A DNA stretch of 60,377 nucleotides from assembly GCF_937468385.1 (NCBI RefSeq), contig NZ_CALBWS010000034.1, positions 1 through 60,377 of the forward strand. The letters run 5' to 3'. The position numbers and the translations under genes were made by a program. The notes under the pieces are model-generated. The model was not told the DNA's origin. It made no database searches and worked only from the letters and a program-made list of their open reading frames with translations. Source of the DNA: Neobacillus rhizosphaerae (lineage in GTDB: Bacteria > Bacillota > Bacilli > Bacillales > Cytobacillaceae). This document shows positions 1 through 8,537 of this stretch, one piece after another (the stretch's first letter is position 1; every line of letters begins with the position of its first letter).

Positions 1-53
1 TCTAATGAGGAGCTAAACTAAACGTGGGTCGGAATCATTTTCATTTTAGATGG

Positions 54-76
54 TGGTGACGAGGAACGAGTCACCA
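54..76 (+). terminator. Hairpin, possible terminator of an off-window gene
   Basis: A 7-bp perfect stem (TGGTGAC / GTCACCA) with a 9-nt loop is followed after a few bases by TTTT. It sits directly before the 190-bp repeat element, just as the secA terminator precedes the second copy. The gene it would serve lies outside the window. Confidence 0.4.
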
Positions 77-82
77 TATGAG

Positions 83-273
83 TTTTCTGTGGAAAAGGGG
101 CGGAGCGCCGCAAAAATGAATTACTTTAACCAGTTAAAGTGAAATACCCATTTCACTAGACGAAAGATGTGAAGTCTAGCTCTGCTCTCACCGCCTTTAT
201 TAGGTGACTACGGCTTGTTCTCTAAATTAATTTCCATGGTAGGGTTGGGAGTTGAGGCTCATGATAGTTTTTT
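83..273. repeat. 190-bp dispersed repeat, copy 1
   Basis: This stretch is nearly identical to 24454-24644 in the same orientation; I count about four substitutions over 191 bases. It contains several perfect small hairpins: ACTTTAAC/GTTAAAGT, AGTGAAAT/ATTTCACT, CTAGAC/GTCTAG and GGCG/CGCC. No protein reads through both copies. It looks like a structured intergenic element, family unknown to me. In both copies the element begins at a TTTT run behind a hairpin. Confidence 0.85.
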
Positions 274-565
274 ATGGTATTCTCTCCTATTAGGCGAAAT
301 ATTTCTTTTTCAAGAAAGGATGCATTAAGAGAATATGTTTTCATATAGATAGTAAACCAAAACAAGTTCTTATATATAAAAAAGCACTCTAATCTGTAAT
401 ATAAACTAAATGAAAAAGGCATTGGATATAGAAATACCAATGTCTTTTTTAATTTGTTTAACAAAATATAATTTATTAGATTAAGGTAATTGTGTAAATG
501 TGATTTATGACCACATTTATCACTACAACAACTGATTTTTATGACCTTATTTTGGTGTTTTACAA
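274..565. other. Non-coding stretch left of minJ
   Basis: AT-rich sequence without a convincing gene. The only open frame (complement of 222-464) overlaps the repeat element and has no family features. A bidirectional terminator at 413-450 is the only element I can name. Confidence 0.6.
413..450. terminator. Bidirectional terminator downstream of minJ
   Basis: A 9-bp stem with one G-U pair (AGGCATTGG / CCAATGTCT) is flanked by an A-run on the left and T6 on the right, so it can act in both directions. On the minus strand it lies about 115 bases after the minJ stop. Confidence 0.7.
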
Positions 566-1759
566 CTACCCGATTTTCTCATCATACTTCCGTTCATCCG
601 GAACAAATAATATCCCTAGCTCGTGGTGATCGCCTTCATAAAGGGCACGTTGAACGAAGCGGATCTCACCATTTGTATCGAGGACATCAAGCTTGCAATG
701 GGCGCGATTTTTTTGTAATGCCTCGTAAAGGGTTTTTTCATCACGGACCAATACTCCATTGGTTTTTGCGATAATTTCACCCACTTGCAGCCCCATTTTA
801 CTTGCAGGTGATTCCGGGATAATACCGATAATCATCAAGCCTTGATTTTTTCTTGAAAAATAAAATGGTTTATTTTCGTCCCTTAGAGACGCAATTAATG
901 TTAAAGATTCGCGGCCAATTACAGCAAGCGCAGTTGTTACGATCGAGATGAGCGGATACCAATACCCCACTACTGAGAGAAGTGTGATGAATCCCCCTAG
1001 CACCATCACCTGCCGGCCGTGAAGCTGGATCGCATCTTTAGGAAGCATCCCTTTGATTTGCTGATGAAAACCAATTGCAAAAGGTACAAGTATGAGTGAG
1101 TACTCTTTTGCTCCCAAATGGAAAACCGGCCACCAATCAAATGGAAGCTGGAGCGCGTCTCCAGGAATAAGCATGAAAAGAGGCAGCATCCAGAGGCGCT
1201 TCACTTCGTGGACACCAACACTTTGACCACGCTTGCTTTTTGCGAGTTTAGGAGAGGTTCCTTTGCTTCCATTTTTAACAATTAGGAGTCCTTCAGCAAT
1301 TAACAAAAGCCCGATAAACACGACAACAGAAGGGTAAACCTTGTCACCAATCGAATGAAATGATTTCGAAAAGAGTGGGATTGACCAATTATTTTCAGCG
1401 ATTAAAATGATGGTAAAAAAGGCTGCCCCAATCGTATAGGCCGGCGACATCCATCGGACATTTGTCGTCAGTGACCACAATAAGGTAAATCCTGCAATAA
1501 GAAGAATGGCAGCGAAAGGAACGGCGATACCTGTTGCAACAACAATAATGGAAAGTATAAGCCCAATAAGAAGTCCAGACGGAAATAACTGCCGGAGTTC
1601 GAAATAAGCATCATGCGCTCGAATATGAAAATTTTTCCGCTCACGTTTTACCCTCATAACTCCTAAAATCCCTGAAAGGAAAACAAGATAGTATAAAACA
1701 GGATGAAGAAATAACTTGCCTGTCCCTTTAAGAAGCTCCACAAGCCATATTTGTACCAT
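566..1759 (-). CDS. minJ: MinJ-like division topology protein (polytopic membrane, PDZ)
   Basis: MinJ bridges DivIVA and MinD and so places the Min system at poles and septa in Bacillus. The 397-aa product equals the family length. The N-terminal three quarters is a series of hydrophobic helices (about residues 15-35, 60-110, 120-150, then more to about 290). The C-terminus (about 300-390) is a PDZ domain with the signature GIIPESPASKMGLQVGEII. Its place next to ctpB, transcribed the same way, matches B. subtilis. A terminator lies between ctpB and this gene, so it probably has its own promoter. The start ATG follows an AGGTGG-type ribosome site. Only synteny separates it from other PDZ membrane proteins. 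Confidence 0.85.
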   Translation of the reverse strand: MVQIWLVELLKGTGKLFLHPVLYYLVFLSGILGVMRVKRERKNFHIRAHDAYFELRQLFPSGLLIGLILSIIVVATGIAVPFAAILLIAGFTLLWSLTTNVRWMSPAYTIGAAFFTIILIAENNWSIPLFSKSFHSIGDKVYPSVVVFIGLLLIAEGLLIVKNGSKGTSPKLAKSKRGQSVGVHEVKRLWMLPLFMLIPGDALQLPFDWWPVFHLGAKEYSLILVPFAIGFHQQIKGMLPKDAIQLHGRQVMVLGGFITLLSVVGYWYPLISIVTTALAVIGRESLTLIASLRDENKPFYFSRKNQGLMIIGIIPESPASKMGLQVGEIIAKTNGVLVRDEKTLYEALQKNRAHCKLDVLDTNGEIRFVQRALYEGDHHELGILFVPDERKYDEKIG

Positions 1760-2084
1760 TTCCTGCCACCTGCCTCTATTAAAATTTCTATTAATTTATT
1801 ATGTAAAATTCCCCTAAAGATTATTTTACCAAATTGCAGTCATAAAACATATTGCTAGTTTTTAGAAAAACACAAAAATATCGTAACAATTTAATTTTGA
1901 GGTGAATGAGATGGGACTTTGGTAATTTGTTGTTCTGTGAAGTAAAAGCGCGGATTCCGCCAACTTTTGTTGGAATTCCGCGAAATTATCGCTTAATTTG
2001 CCAAACCAACTACTATTTCCGCGGAAATTCCCGATAATTCCGCCAAACAGCATATCAAAAGAGAAATCGAACACATTTAAAGGC
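1760..2084. other. Intergenic minJ-ctpB region with 21-nt periodic repeat
   Basis: AT-rich sequence containing the 21-nt-phased ATTCCGCC repeat at about 1950-2050. No gene is supported; the open frames here are by-products of the repeat. Confidence 0.6.
1950..2050. repeat. 21-nt periodic intergenic repeat (ATTCCGCC family)
   Basis: Cores resembling ATTCCGCCAAAC begin at about 1954, 1975, 1995, 2016 and 2037, that is every 20-21 nt, with divergent spacers. The same core recurs at 29238-29358, upstream of comFA, also with 21-nt steps. Confidence 0.75.
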
Positions 2085-2109
2085 AAAAAAACAGAGGCCG
2101 AAGCCCCTG
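2085..2109 (-). terminator. Rho-independent terminator of ctpB
   Basis: On the minus strand a 7-bp GC-rich stem with a UUCG tetraloop (CAGGGGC TTCG GCCTCTG) is followed by seven Ts, starting a few bases after the ctpB stop codon. Confidence 0.9.
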
Positions 2110-2114
2110 CACTT

Positions 2115-3569
2115 TTATTTCGTAATCAACTTCAACGCCGTTTGCAGCTGAAGATCATTCTTTTCTTTTTTCATTTCCTTAATCGCGGCCGATTCGAGCT
2201 TGGAAGCAGTTTTGGCATCAATTTTTCCAGTCGGCTGCAAATTATATTCCTGCTGGAAGCCTTTAACGGCAATCGTGGTTTTGTCGCTAAAATATCCGTC
2301 AGACCGGCCAGGTTCAAAGCCCAGACCGGCTAAAATTTCTTGGGCATTCTTGATCTGCTCATTGTTCATGTCTTCGACTAACGGCTTCTCTACTTGAATA
2401 GGGTGGGTTGCGAATATTGCTGGCTGTTTGACGGCAACATCCGGTTTAATCCCTTTTTTATGAATCCAATTTCCATCTGGGGTCAGCCATTTAAATAGGG
2501 TTAATTTAATATTGCTTCCATCCCCCATTGGGACCGCCTGCTGAACGGTTCCTTTACCAAATGTCGTTTCCCCGACGAGTTGGTATCCTGCTGCCTCTTG
2601 CAGTGAGCCAGCTAAAATTTCCGAAGCGGAGGCACTGCCTTTGTTCACCAGGACAAGCACGGGATAATCCTTTTTCTCGGAAATAGTGGAAAAATAACGA
2701 CTTTTTTTCCCGTTCCGCTGCTCGATTTGAAAATATGGCTTATCCTTCGGGATAAATTCCTTTAAAATCTCTCCGACACTGTCCAGCAGTCCGCCTGGGT
2801 TCCCGCGCACATCAATGATTAGCCCTTTTATACGGTCGTTTTCTAGCGCCTTTAAATCCTTTTTAAAATCAGCAGCAGTATCTTGAGAGAAGGAAGTTAA
2901 TTCAATATAGCCTATTTTTTTGCCATCATGCTTCTTAATGGAAGAATGGACTGTCTCAAGCGGAATTTCATCGCGCTTTACATCAATAGAGAGTGGTTCC
3001 TTCAGACCTTTTCGGGCAATCTCTAAAGTTACCAACGTGCCTTTTTTTCCGCGAATTTTTAATGTAGCTTTATTGAGGTCAAGCCCTTCAACACTTTTAC
3101 CGTCAACCTTCAAAATCTGGTCATTAGGCTTAATGCCTGCTTTCTCAGCAGGAGAATTTTTAAATGGCGACACGATGACAATTTTTCCATCGACCATCCC
3201 GACCTCGGCACCAATGCCTTCAAAGGATGATTCCAAGGTTTGGGTGAATTGCTTGGCCGTTTCCTTGTCCATATAAACTGAGTAAGGATCCTTTAACACG
3301 GATAGCATTCCTTGAATCGCACCTTCCACTAGTTTATCCTCGTCCACTTTTTCCACATAGCGGCTTAAAATGTAATCATAGGCCTGCTCGACTTTTTCAA
3401 GATCTTTTGTATTGGTTTCAGAATTTACTGTAGGATCTTTTGGGGTCAGCGTTTGCTCCTGCTGCATACTTCCTTCTTTTTTCTCTAAAAACTGCATTCC
3501 AGCATAGGTGCCCCCTACTCCGAATAAAAGCGAGCCCGTCATCAACAGGGCAATCCATTTTCGATTCAT
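2115..3569 (-). CDS. ctpB: Carboxy-terminal processing protease CtpB (S41)
   Basis: Secreted serine protease of the S41 family. In B. subtilis CtpB cleaves SpoIVFA during sporulation and so triggers sigma-K activation. Visible parts: a signal or anchor helix (5-28), an S41 N-terminal region, a PDZ domain (about 115-190, GIKPNDQILKVDG), the protease core with the catalytic serine in GSASASEI (312-316) and lysine in FGKGTVQ (339), and a C-terminal peptidoglycan-binding domain (about 405-470, FSDKTTIAVKGFQ). At 484 aa it is normal for the family. The ATG has a GAGGAGG ribosome site. CtpA/CtpB paralogues are hard to tell apart; synteny with minJ favours CtpB. Confidence 0.9.
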   Translation of the reverse strand: MNRKWIALLMTGSLLFGVGGTYAGMQFLEKKEGSMQQEQTLTPKDPTVNSETNTKDLEKVEQAYDYILSRYVEKVDEDKLVEGAIQGMLSVLKDPYSVYMDKETAKQFTQTLESSFEGIGAEVGMVDGKIVIVSPFKNSPAEKAGIKPNDQILKVDGKSVEGLDLNKATLKIRGKKGTLVTLEIARKGLKEPLSIDVKRDEIPLETVHSSIKKHDGKKIGYIELTSFSQDTAADFKKDLKALENDRIKGLIIDVRGNPGGLLDSVGEILKEFIPKDKPYFQIEQRNGKKSRYFSTISEKKDYPVLVLVNKGSASASEILAGSLQEAAGYQLVGETTFGKGTVQQAVPMGDGSNIKLTLFKWLTPDGNWIHKKGIKPDVAVKQPAIFATHPIQVEKPLVEDMNNEQIKNAQEILAGLGFEPGRSDGYFSDKTTIAVKGFQQEYNLQPTGKIDAKTASKLESAAIKEMKKEKNDLQLQTALKLITK

Positions 3570-3727
3570 CCAGAATCCTCCTCAAGTTAAAAATGCCTGT
3601 CATAACTATTTTAATAGTTAGGCACCGAATTCCTGCCCAATTATTAACTTATATGTGAGGAATGGACGAGTTATGAGTGAATGACAGCAAAAAAAAGAAG
3701 AAGCTCTCAGGCTTCTCCTCATTCTAA

Positions 3728-5017
3728 TTAAGGTAGCGGTACAATACCGGCAGGATTGATGGCATTATGCTTATCCTGTGTCCACGGACCATTATGAAGT
3801 TCAAAATGTAAATGTTGGCCTTCTGAAGCGCCGGTATTACCCATGACACCAATCTGCTGACCTTTTTTCACCACTGCCCCATCGCCAACCATGCGAGAAC
3901 TCATATGGGCATAAACAGTTGTAAAAACCTGTCCATTGTAGGAGTGGGAAATAAAGATACAGTTTCCATAACTGCTAGAATAATAGGATTTAATGACGAC
4001 ACCGTCAGCAGCAGCCAAAATCGGTACCTTCGTCCTATTGGCAATGTCTACTCCATAGTGCATACCGTCACTGCGGCCGCCGAAACCGGAACTGCGGTGA
4101 CCTTGAGCTGGCTGGGTCCAGAAACCACTTGAAACTCCTGGTGTTGCTCCGGAACTGCCGCCACTTCCGCCACTACTTCCACCGTTGGTTGAGTTATTTT
4201 TGGCCGCCTCTGCAGCCTCTGCCGCAGCTCTAGCTTGTGCCTCTTGCTCCAGCTTGATGGCCTTTTGAATCGCTGCCTCTTGAGATCCGAGAATTTGTTC
4301 CTGCTCTTTTAAATCCATCATACCTTCATGGATTTCATTTTCTTGACTTTTTAGACTTCCTAATAGTTTATCCTTTTCAGCTTTTTGGGCAGACAAACGC
4401 TGATTCATACTTTCCAAGTCTGCCAGCATTTTTTTCAAGCTGGCCAAGTCCTTTTCAACTTGAGTTTGTTTCTTCTCAAGCTCGGTTTTATCTGCTTCAT
4501 GCAGCTTTATAATATCCTGGTCAGCCTCCATAATCGTTGCTACAGCATTCGCGCGGTCAATAAAATCGCTAAAGCTGGTTGACCCCATTAACACATCCAA
4601 GTAATTGACCATACCACCCGTTTCCTGATAGCTTCGGGCACGGTCCTTTAACAGCAAATTACGCTTCGCAATTCGCTCCTTGAGGATTTTTGTTTCTTCC
4701 TCAAGCTTTGCAATCTGAGTTTTTGTCTCTCCAATTTTAGCTGTTTTATCATCAATTTTTGCCGTCGCATCACCAATCGCAAAATCAAGCCGCTTCATTT
4801 CACTTTTCACATCTGCCTGCTGACCTTGAAGATTACTAATTTTATCGTTTGCTTGATTAATATCTGATTTTATATCAGAGCGCTGCTCGTGTACTTTATT
4901 TTGTTCATCTTTTAGTTTTGAGATTGATGCGGCCTCTATTTTTGTAGGAATCGCTCCAAAAATAGTCCCCAGACCAACCGTCACTGCCATGGCAAGCGTA
5001 ATAACTGTTTTCTTCAT
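3728..5017 (-). CDS. Coiled-coil M23 peptidoglycan hydrolase, probable FtsEX partner
   Basis: Secreted cell-wall endopeptidase. A signal peptide (to about 28) precedes a long heptad-rich coiled coil (about 28-250), a Ser/Gly linker and a C-terminal M23 LytM domain (about 300-425). The zinc ligands HYGVDI and HLHFE are intact, so it should be catalytically active. The layout is that of EnvC/PcsB-type proteins, whose coiled coil is pulled open by FtsEX. The next genes upstream are ftsX and ftsE, about 145 bp away. I use the ATG at 5017, behind GGAGGGGAG; a TTG at 5023 is an alternative with good spacing to the GGAGG core. B. subtilis lacks this gene here and uses CwlO with FtsEX. Confidence 0.85.
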   Translation of the reverse strand: MKKTVITLAMAVTVGLGTIFGAIPTKIEAASISKLKDEQNKVHEQRSDIKSDINQANDKISNLQGQQADVKSEMKRLDFAIGDATAKIDDKTAKIGETKTQIAKLEEETKILKERIAKRNLLLKDRARSYQETGGMVNYLDVLMGSTSFSDFIDRANAVATIMEADQDIIKLHEADKTELEKKQTQVEKDLASLKKMLADLESMNQRLSAQKAEKDKLLGSLKSQENEIHEGMMDLKEQEQILGSQEAAIQKAIKLEQEAQARAAAEAAEAAKNNSTNGGSSGGSGGSSGATPGVSSGFWTQPAQGHRSSGFGGRSDGMHYGVDIANRTKVPILAAADGVVIKSYYSSSYGNCIFISHSYNGQVFTTVYAHMSSRMVGDGAVVKKGQQIGVMGNTGASEGQHLHFELHNGPWTQDKHNAINPAGIVPLP

Positions 5018-5160
5018 TTCCAATTACTCCCCTCCATCTATCTCTATGTTTAGGTAAAACGTCGTTTAATCTATGTAAATCGAACTTTATTATATTTAGG
5101 TAGCATTATGATTTTATTAAACCAGGAAGGACATGACAGTCAGCCCCTCCTGACAAAAAA

Positions 5161-6054
5161 TTACACCTTTAAGAATTTCCTTACAGACATCACGCTGCCC
5201 CATACTCCAATCAAGGCTCCCATTAAAATTAGAATGCCGGAAACCTGATAAACAAATGGGTCAAATGGCAGCACTTTGATAAACGTACCATCAAGCTTTG
5301 GACCAATATAATCATAGGCACGGTAGTAGGCAATCGAAATCAGGATAATTGGTAAAATCGCACCAAGAATCCCAAGCCATAAACCTTCCAAAAAGAACGG
5401 CCAGCGAATAAAGTTATTTGTCGCTCCTACTAATCTCATAATCTTAATTTCTCTTCGTCTTGCAATTATCGTAATTTTAATCGTATTAGAAATTAAGAAA
5501 ATCGCTGTAAAGAACAAGCCGATAATGAGGACGACTCCGACGTCGCGGCTCGCCTTAATAAACTTAAATAATTTTTCAACCTTGCCTTGTCCATATCTAA
5601 CCTTTGATACGTAATTTAGCTTTTCAACTTTTTTAGCAACTACCATCGTATCGGTTGGCTTTTTCGTTTTTACGACAAATACGTCGTTTAGCGGATTATC
5701 CTGTTCAAAAAGTTTAAATGCCTTACCATCCTCACCAAGACTATTCACTAAATTATCTAGTTCTTTCTTTTTTGGTGAAAATGTAACACTTTTCACTTCC
5801 GGAAATCTTTCAATCTGACTTCTTAATGATTGCTGATCTTGTTTGCTCGCAGCAACATCGATGTGTACGCGAATTTGCACATCATCTTCAATGGTTTGTG
5901 CCACTCTGTTAAGATTCATCATAATTACGAAAAAGACACCGACTAAAATAAGTGTAACAGTAACAGCACTAACAGATGCAAACGTCATCCAGCCATTACG
6001 CCTAATACTCTTTAAACTTTCTCGAGTGTGACGGCCAATTGTTCTAATTTTCAT
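5161..6054 (-). CDS. ftsX: Cell division ABC transporter permease FtsX
   Basis: Membrane half of FtsEX, which does not transport but transmits ATP hydrolysis by FtsE to an extracellular wall hydrolase. The product (297 aa) has one N-terminal helix (about 22-45), an extracellular domain (about 50-155) and three C-terminal helices with the MacB/FtsX loop IARRREIKIMRLVGAT. The ATG at 6054 has a GAGGTGA site, overlaps the ftsE stop by 11 nt, and gives the normal family length. An upstream ATG at 6102 would add 16 residues and has no support. Cotranscription with ftsE is expected. Confidence 0.93.
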   Translation of the reverse strand: MKIRTIGRHTRESLKSIRRNGWMTFASVSAVTVTLILVGVFFVIMMNLNRVAQTIEDDVQIRVHIDVAASKQDQQSLRSQIERFPEVKSVTFSPKKKELDNLVNSLGEDGKAFKLFEQDNPLNDVFVVKTKKPTDTMVVAKKVEKLNYVSKVRYGQGKVEKLFKFIKASRDVGVVLIIGLFFTAIFLISNTIKITIIARRREIKIMRLVGATNNFIRWPFFLEGLWLGILGAILPIILISIAYYRAYDYIGPKLDGTFIKVLPFDPFVYQVSGILILMGALIGVWGSVMSVRKFLKV

Positions 6055-6730
6055 AACCGTAATCACCTCTTTGTTCATCGCGCGCAATCCTGCCGCCTTC
6101 AATAGCGATAACGCGATGCTTCAATGTATTGACAATCTCTCTGTTATGAGTAGCCATAACAATCGTTGTTCCTCTTGTATTAATTTCTTCAAAAATGTTC
6201 ATGATTTCCCAGGAAGTCTCAGGGTCAAGGTTACCGGTAGGCTCGTCCGCAATCACAACCTTCGGTGAGTTGACTATTGAGCGGGCAATGGACACACGCT
6301 GTTGCTCACCGCCGGAAAGCTCCGTTGGAAGCATTTTTATTTTATGCTTTAAGTTAACTAAGTCGAGAACCTCCATAACCCGTTTTCGAATGTACTTAGG
6401 CTGTGCTTCAATTACTTCTAGCGCAAAGGCCACGTTTTCATAGACAGTCAAGGTCGGAAGCAGCTTAAAGTCCTGAAAGACGACGCCAAGATTTCTTCTG
6501 AAAAGCGGAACCTTTTTCATCTTTAATTTGGCAAGATTCACGCCATTCATTGTGATCGTTCCAGTAGTCGGTACTTCCTCACGATACATCATTTTGATGA
6601 ATGTCGATTTCCCAGCACCACTCGGACCAACGACATAAACAAATTCTCCCTGGTTAATTTTGACATCTATCCCATTAATGGCAGTCACACCATTCGGGTA
6701 CTTTTTATATACTTCTTGCATCTCTATCAT
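6044..6730 (-). CDS. ftsE: Cell division ATP-binding protein FtsE
   Basis: Cytoplasmic ATPase of FtsEX. The 228-aa protein shows Walker A (GPSGAGKST), the Q-loop (VVFQDFKLL), the ABC signature (LSGGEQQRVSIARS), Walker B (VVIADEPTGNLD) and the switch histidine (ATHN). Its stop overlaps the ftsX start. In Bacillus, FtsEX activates D,L-endopeptidases for elongation and influences the onset of sporulation; the M23 gene just downstream of ftsX is the likely local effector. Confidence 0.95.
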   Translation of the reverse strand: MIEMQEVYKKYPNGVTAINGIDVKINQGEFVYVVGPSGAGKSTFIKMMYREEVPTTGTITMNGVNLAKLKMKKVPLFRRNLGVVFQDFKLLPTLTVYENVAFALEVIEAQPKYIRKRVMEVLDLVNLKHKIKMLPTELSGGEQQRVSIARSIVNSPKVVIADEPTGNLDPETSWEIMNIFEEINTRGTTIVMATHNREIVNTLKHRVIAIEGGRIARDEQRGDYGYEN

Positions 6731-6941
6731 TCATATCACCTTTATTAAAAGATAGTTCGAATCGTGGATTCGACACAAATCTTTATTTATTTGCAAAATG
6801 GACCAAAATAACAAAAAATATGTGCATAATTTCGCATAGTTTTATTATAACATCATAAATCGCTAATAAAAGCGGAAAATATATTACAGTTTCTTTTCAA
6901 ACAATACAAAAGCTGACAGGATTCTCTATCTTTTGAATAAT

Positions 6942-6973
6942 AAAAAACGTTCTGCGATGTGCAGAACGTTTTT
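6942..6973. terminator. Bidirectional terminator between cccB and ftsE
   Basis: Perfect hairpin ACGTTCTGC / GCAGAACGT with flanking A6 and T5 runs. On the minus strand it ends the cccB transcript about 15 nt after the stop. Confidence 0.9.
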
Positions 6974-6987
6974 GTTTTTAATTATTT

Positions 6988-7311
6988 CTACTTTTTAGCT
7001 GCAAGCCAGTCAGCAACTTTGTTAGCGTCATCGCCTTGAATAACATTTTTCGGCATTGCACCTTTACCATTTTTAATCGTATTCAAAATTTCATCCTTCG
7101 ACAGCGTTGATCCAATCTTTGTCAAGTTCGGACCCATGCCACCCTTTAAATCTCCGCCATGACAGCCAGAGCATTTTTGATCGTAAATCTTTGCTGCATC
7201 TCCACCGCTTGCCGTATCAGTACCTTTGTCACTAGTACCGCCACCACAGGCAGCAAGACCCATTACAAGGGACGTCCCCAACAACAATGTTAGTAACTTT
7301 TTCTTCATCAT
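6988..7311 (-). CDS. cccB: Cytochrome c551 lipoprotein CccB
   Basis: Small membrane-tethered monohaem c-type cytochrome on the outer face of the membrane, an electron carrier to terminal oxidases. The 107-aa precursor has a lipoprotein signal peptide ending in the lipobox LAAC (cysteine about 21), a Gly/Thr/Ser linker, the haem site CSGCH, and a plausible methionine ligand in GAMPK. The position behind ftsE matches B. subtilis. Two adjacent ATGs are possible; GAAGGGGG lies upstream. It shows that the organism matures c-type cytochromes, which is relevant to the cluster at 12773-21309. Confidence 0.92.
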   Translation of the reverse strand: MMKKKLLTLLLGTSLVMGLAACGGGTSDKGTDTASGGDAAKIYDQKCSGCHGGDLKGGMGPNLTKIGSTLSKDEILNTIKNGKGAMPKNVIQGDDANKVADWLAAKK

Positions 7312-7360
7312 TACTACCCCCTTCAGAAAATAATACCATCAATGTACTATTATACCAAGA

Positions 7361-8227
7361 CTACGCGCGTTTGAAACCCTCACCTAAAACCTCAGCCGCG
7401 TCCATAACGACTACAAATGCAGATGGATCAAGGGTTTCGACCAATTGTTTCAATTTTGTGAACTCCGTTTGATCAACCACGCACATCAGAACTGGCCGCT
7501 CATGGTCTGTAAAACCACCATATGCTGATAGTTTTGTCACACCACGGTCAATTTTATTCAATATTCCTTCGCGAACTTCTTCTTGTTTACTGGTAATAAT
7601 CATCGCCATTTTTGACCGCCCAAACCCCACCTGAACCAAATCAATCGTTTTGCTTGTCACATATAAAGCAATCAGGGCATACAAACCTTTTTCAATGTCA
7701 AAGACAATGGCGGCGGTAAGGACGATTAATCCATCGATCATGACGACACATCTGCCAAGTGTAAAGCCTGTATATTTATTGATGATTTGAGCGGCTAGGT
7801 CAGTCCCCCCAGTTGATGCTTTTCCCCTAAACACAATCCCAAGTCCAAGCCCAACACCAATTCCACCGAACAAAGCCCCGAGTAAAGCGTCATGCGTCCA
7901 TGGCTCAAAATTTTTTGTTAAAATAACAACCAATGGCAGAAAAATGGTCCCGGCAAGTGTTTTCGCACCAAATTGTTTTCCTAATAAAATGACGCCAGCG
8001 ATAAATAATGGAATATTAAACGCCCATTGAACATAGGCAGGCTCCCAGCCAAGTACTGTTTTTAAAATCGTACTAATTCCGCTTACACCACCCGAAGCCA
8101 CTTGGTTTGGCAATAAAAAAACGTTAAATGCCATGGCAATGATGACTGATCCAATTAGCACAAAAAGGTAATCTATAACGATTCTCATTTTTGGATATGT
8201 TTGTGTAAGATTGCTTAAAATATTCAT
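7361..8227 (-). CDS. yvjA: YitT-family membrane protein YvjA
   Basis: Polytopic membrane protein of the YitT/DUF2179 family, function not established. There are five to six hydrophobic helices in residues 10-200, with conserved PNQVASGGVSGI and ASTGGTDLAAQI, followed by a cytoplasmic DUF2179 domain (about 220-280, KLSAYGGFTDHERPVLMCVV). I start at the ATG at 8227, behind GAGAGG, giving 288 aa; the frame stays open to 8380 but that extension is not membrane-like and lacks a ribosome site. The position between prfB and cccB is the B. subtilis one. Confidence 0.85.
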   Translation of the reverse strand: MNILSNLTQTYPKMRIVIDYLFVLIGSVIIAMAFNVFLLPNQVASGGVSGISTILKTVLGWEPAYVQWAFNIPLFIAGVILLGKQFGAKTLAGTIFLPLVVILTKNFEPWTHDALLGALFGGIGVGLGLGIVFRGKASTGGTDLAAQIINKYTGFTLGRCVVMIDGLIVLTAAIVFDIEKGLYALIALYVTSKTIDLVQVGFGRSKMAMIITSKQEEVREGILNKIDRGVTKLSAYGGFTDHERPVLMCVVDQTEFTKLKQLVETLDPSAFVVVMDAAEVLGEGFKRA

Positions 8228-8537
8228 ACCGATATTCCTCTCTATAATGCATTCCACAATCATTTTTTCTAGTAACCGAAAGTGAGTATAGCATGGCTTA
8301 AATATCGTGTAAACGGCATTAAATTGACGTGATAAAGGATTAAAATTTTCATTAGCATTTGCTAATAAAGTGGTTTTCATAAGAGATTCGAAAAAGGATA
8401 ATTTTCACTTAGAAGGAAGTGATTTTCCGAAAATTCCAAGAATAGTCCTAAACATCATAAGAAAAGCCTTTGCCGAAATGGTCGACAAAGGCCTTTTAGG
8501 TAAATTATTGAACTCGAATGCTTTGGTCAATAACTAT
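8228..8537. other. Intergenic yvjA-prfB
   Basis: Holds the prfB terminator at 8462-8497 and the presumed yvjA promoter region, without a clear sigma-A match. No gene is supported. Confidence 0.6.
8462..8497 (-). terminator. Terminator of prfB
   Basis: AAAAGGCCTTTG and CAAAGGCTTTT arms surround a 13-nt loop, with a T-run on the minus strand, 40 bases after the prfB stop. The A-run on the other side would also allow action on the plus strand. Confidence 0.8.

Noticed and set aside
222..464. 80-codon minus-strand open frame at the left edge
   Set aside because: Overlaps the duplicated repeat element and the bidirectional terminator, with no family features or ribosome site.
5102..5160. Terminator after ftsX
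   Set aside because: A GTCAG/CTGAC hairpin exists, but the T-run precedes it on the minus strand instead of following it; the M23 gene may be read from the ftsEX transcript.
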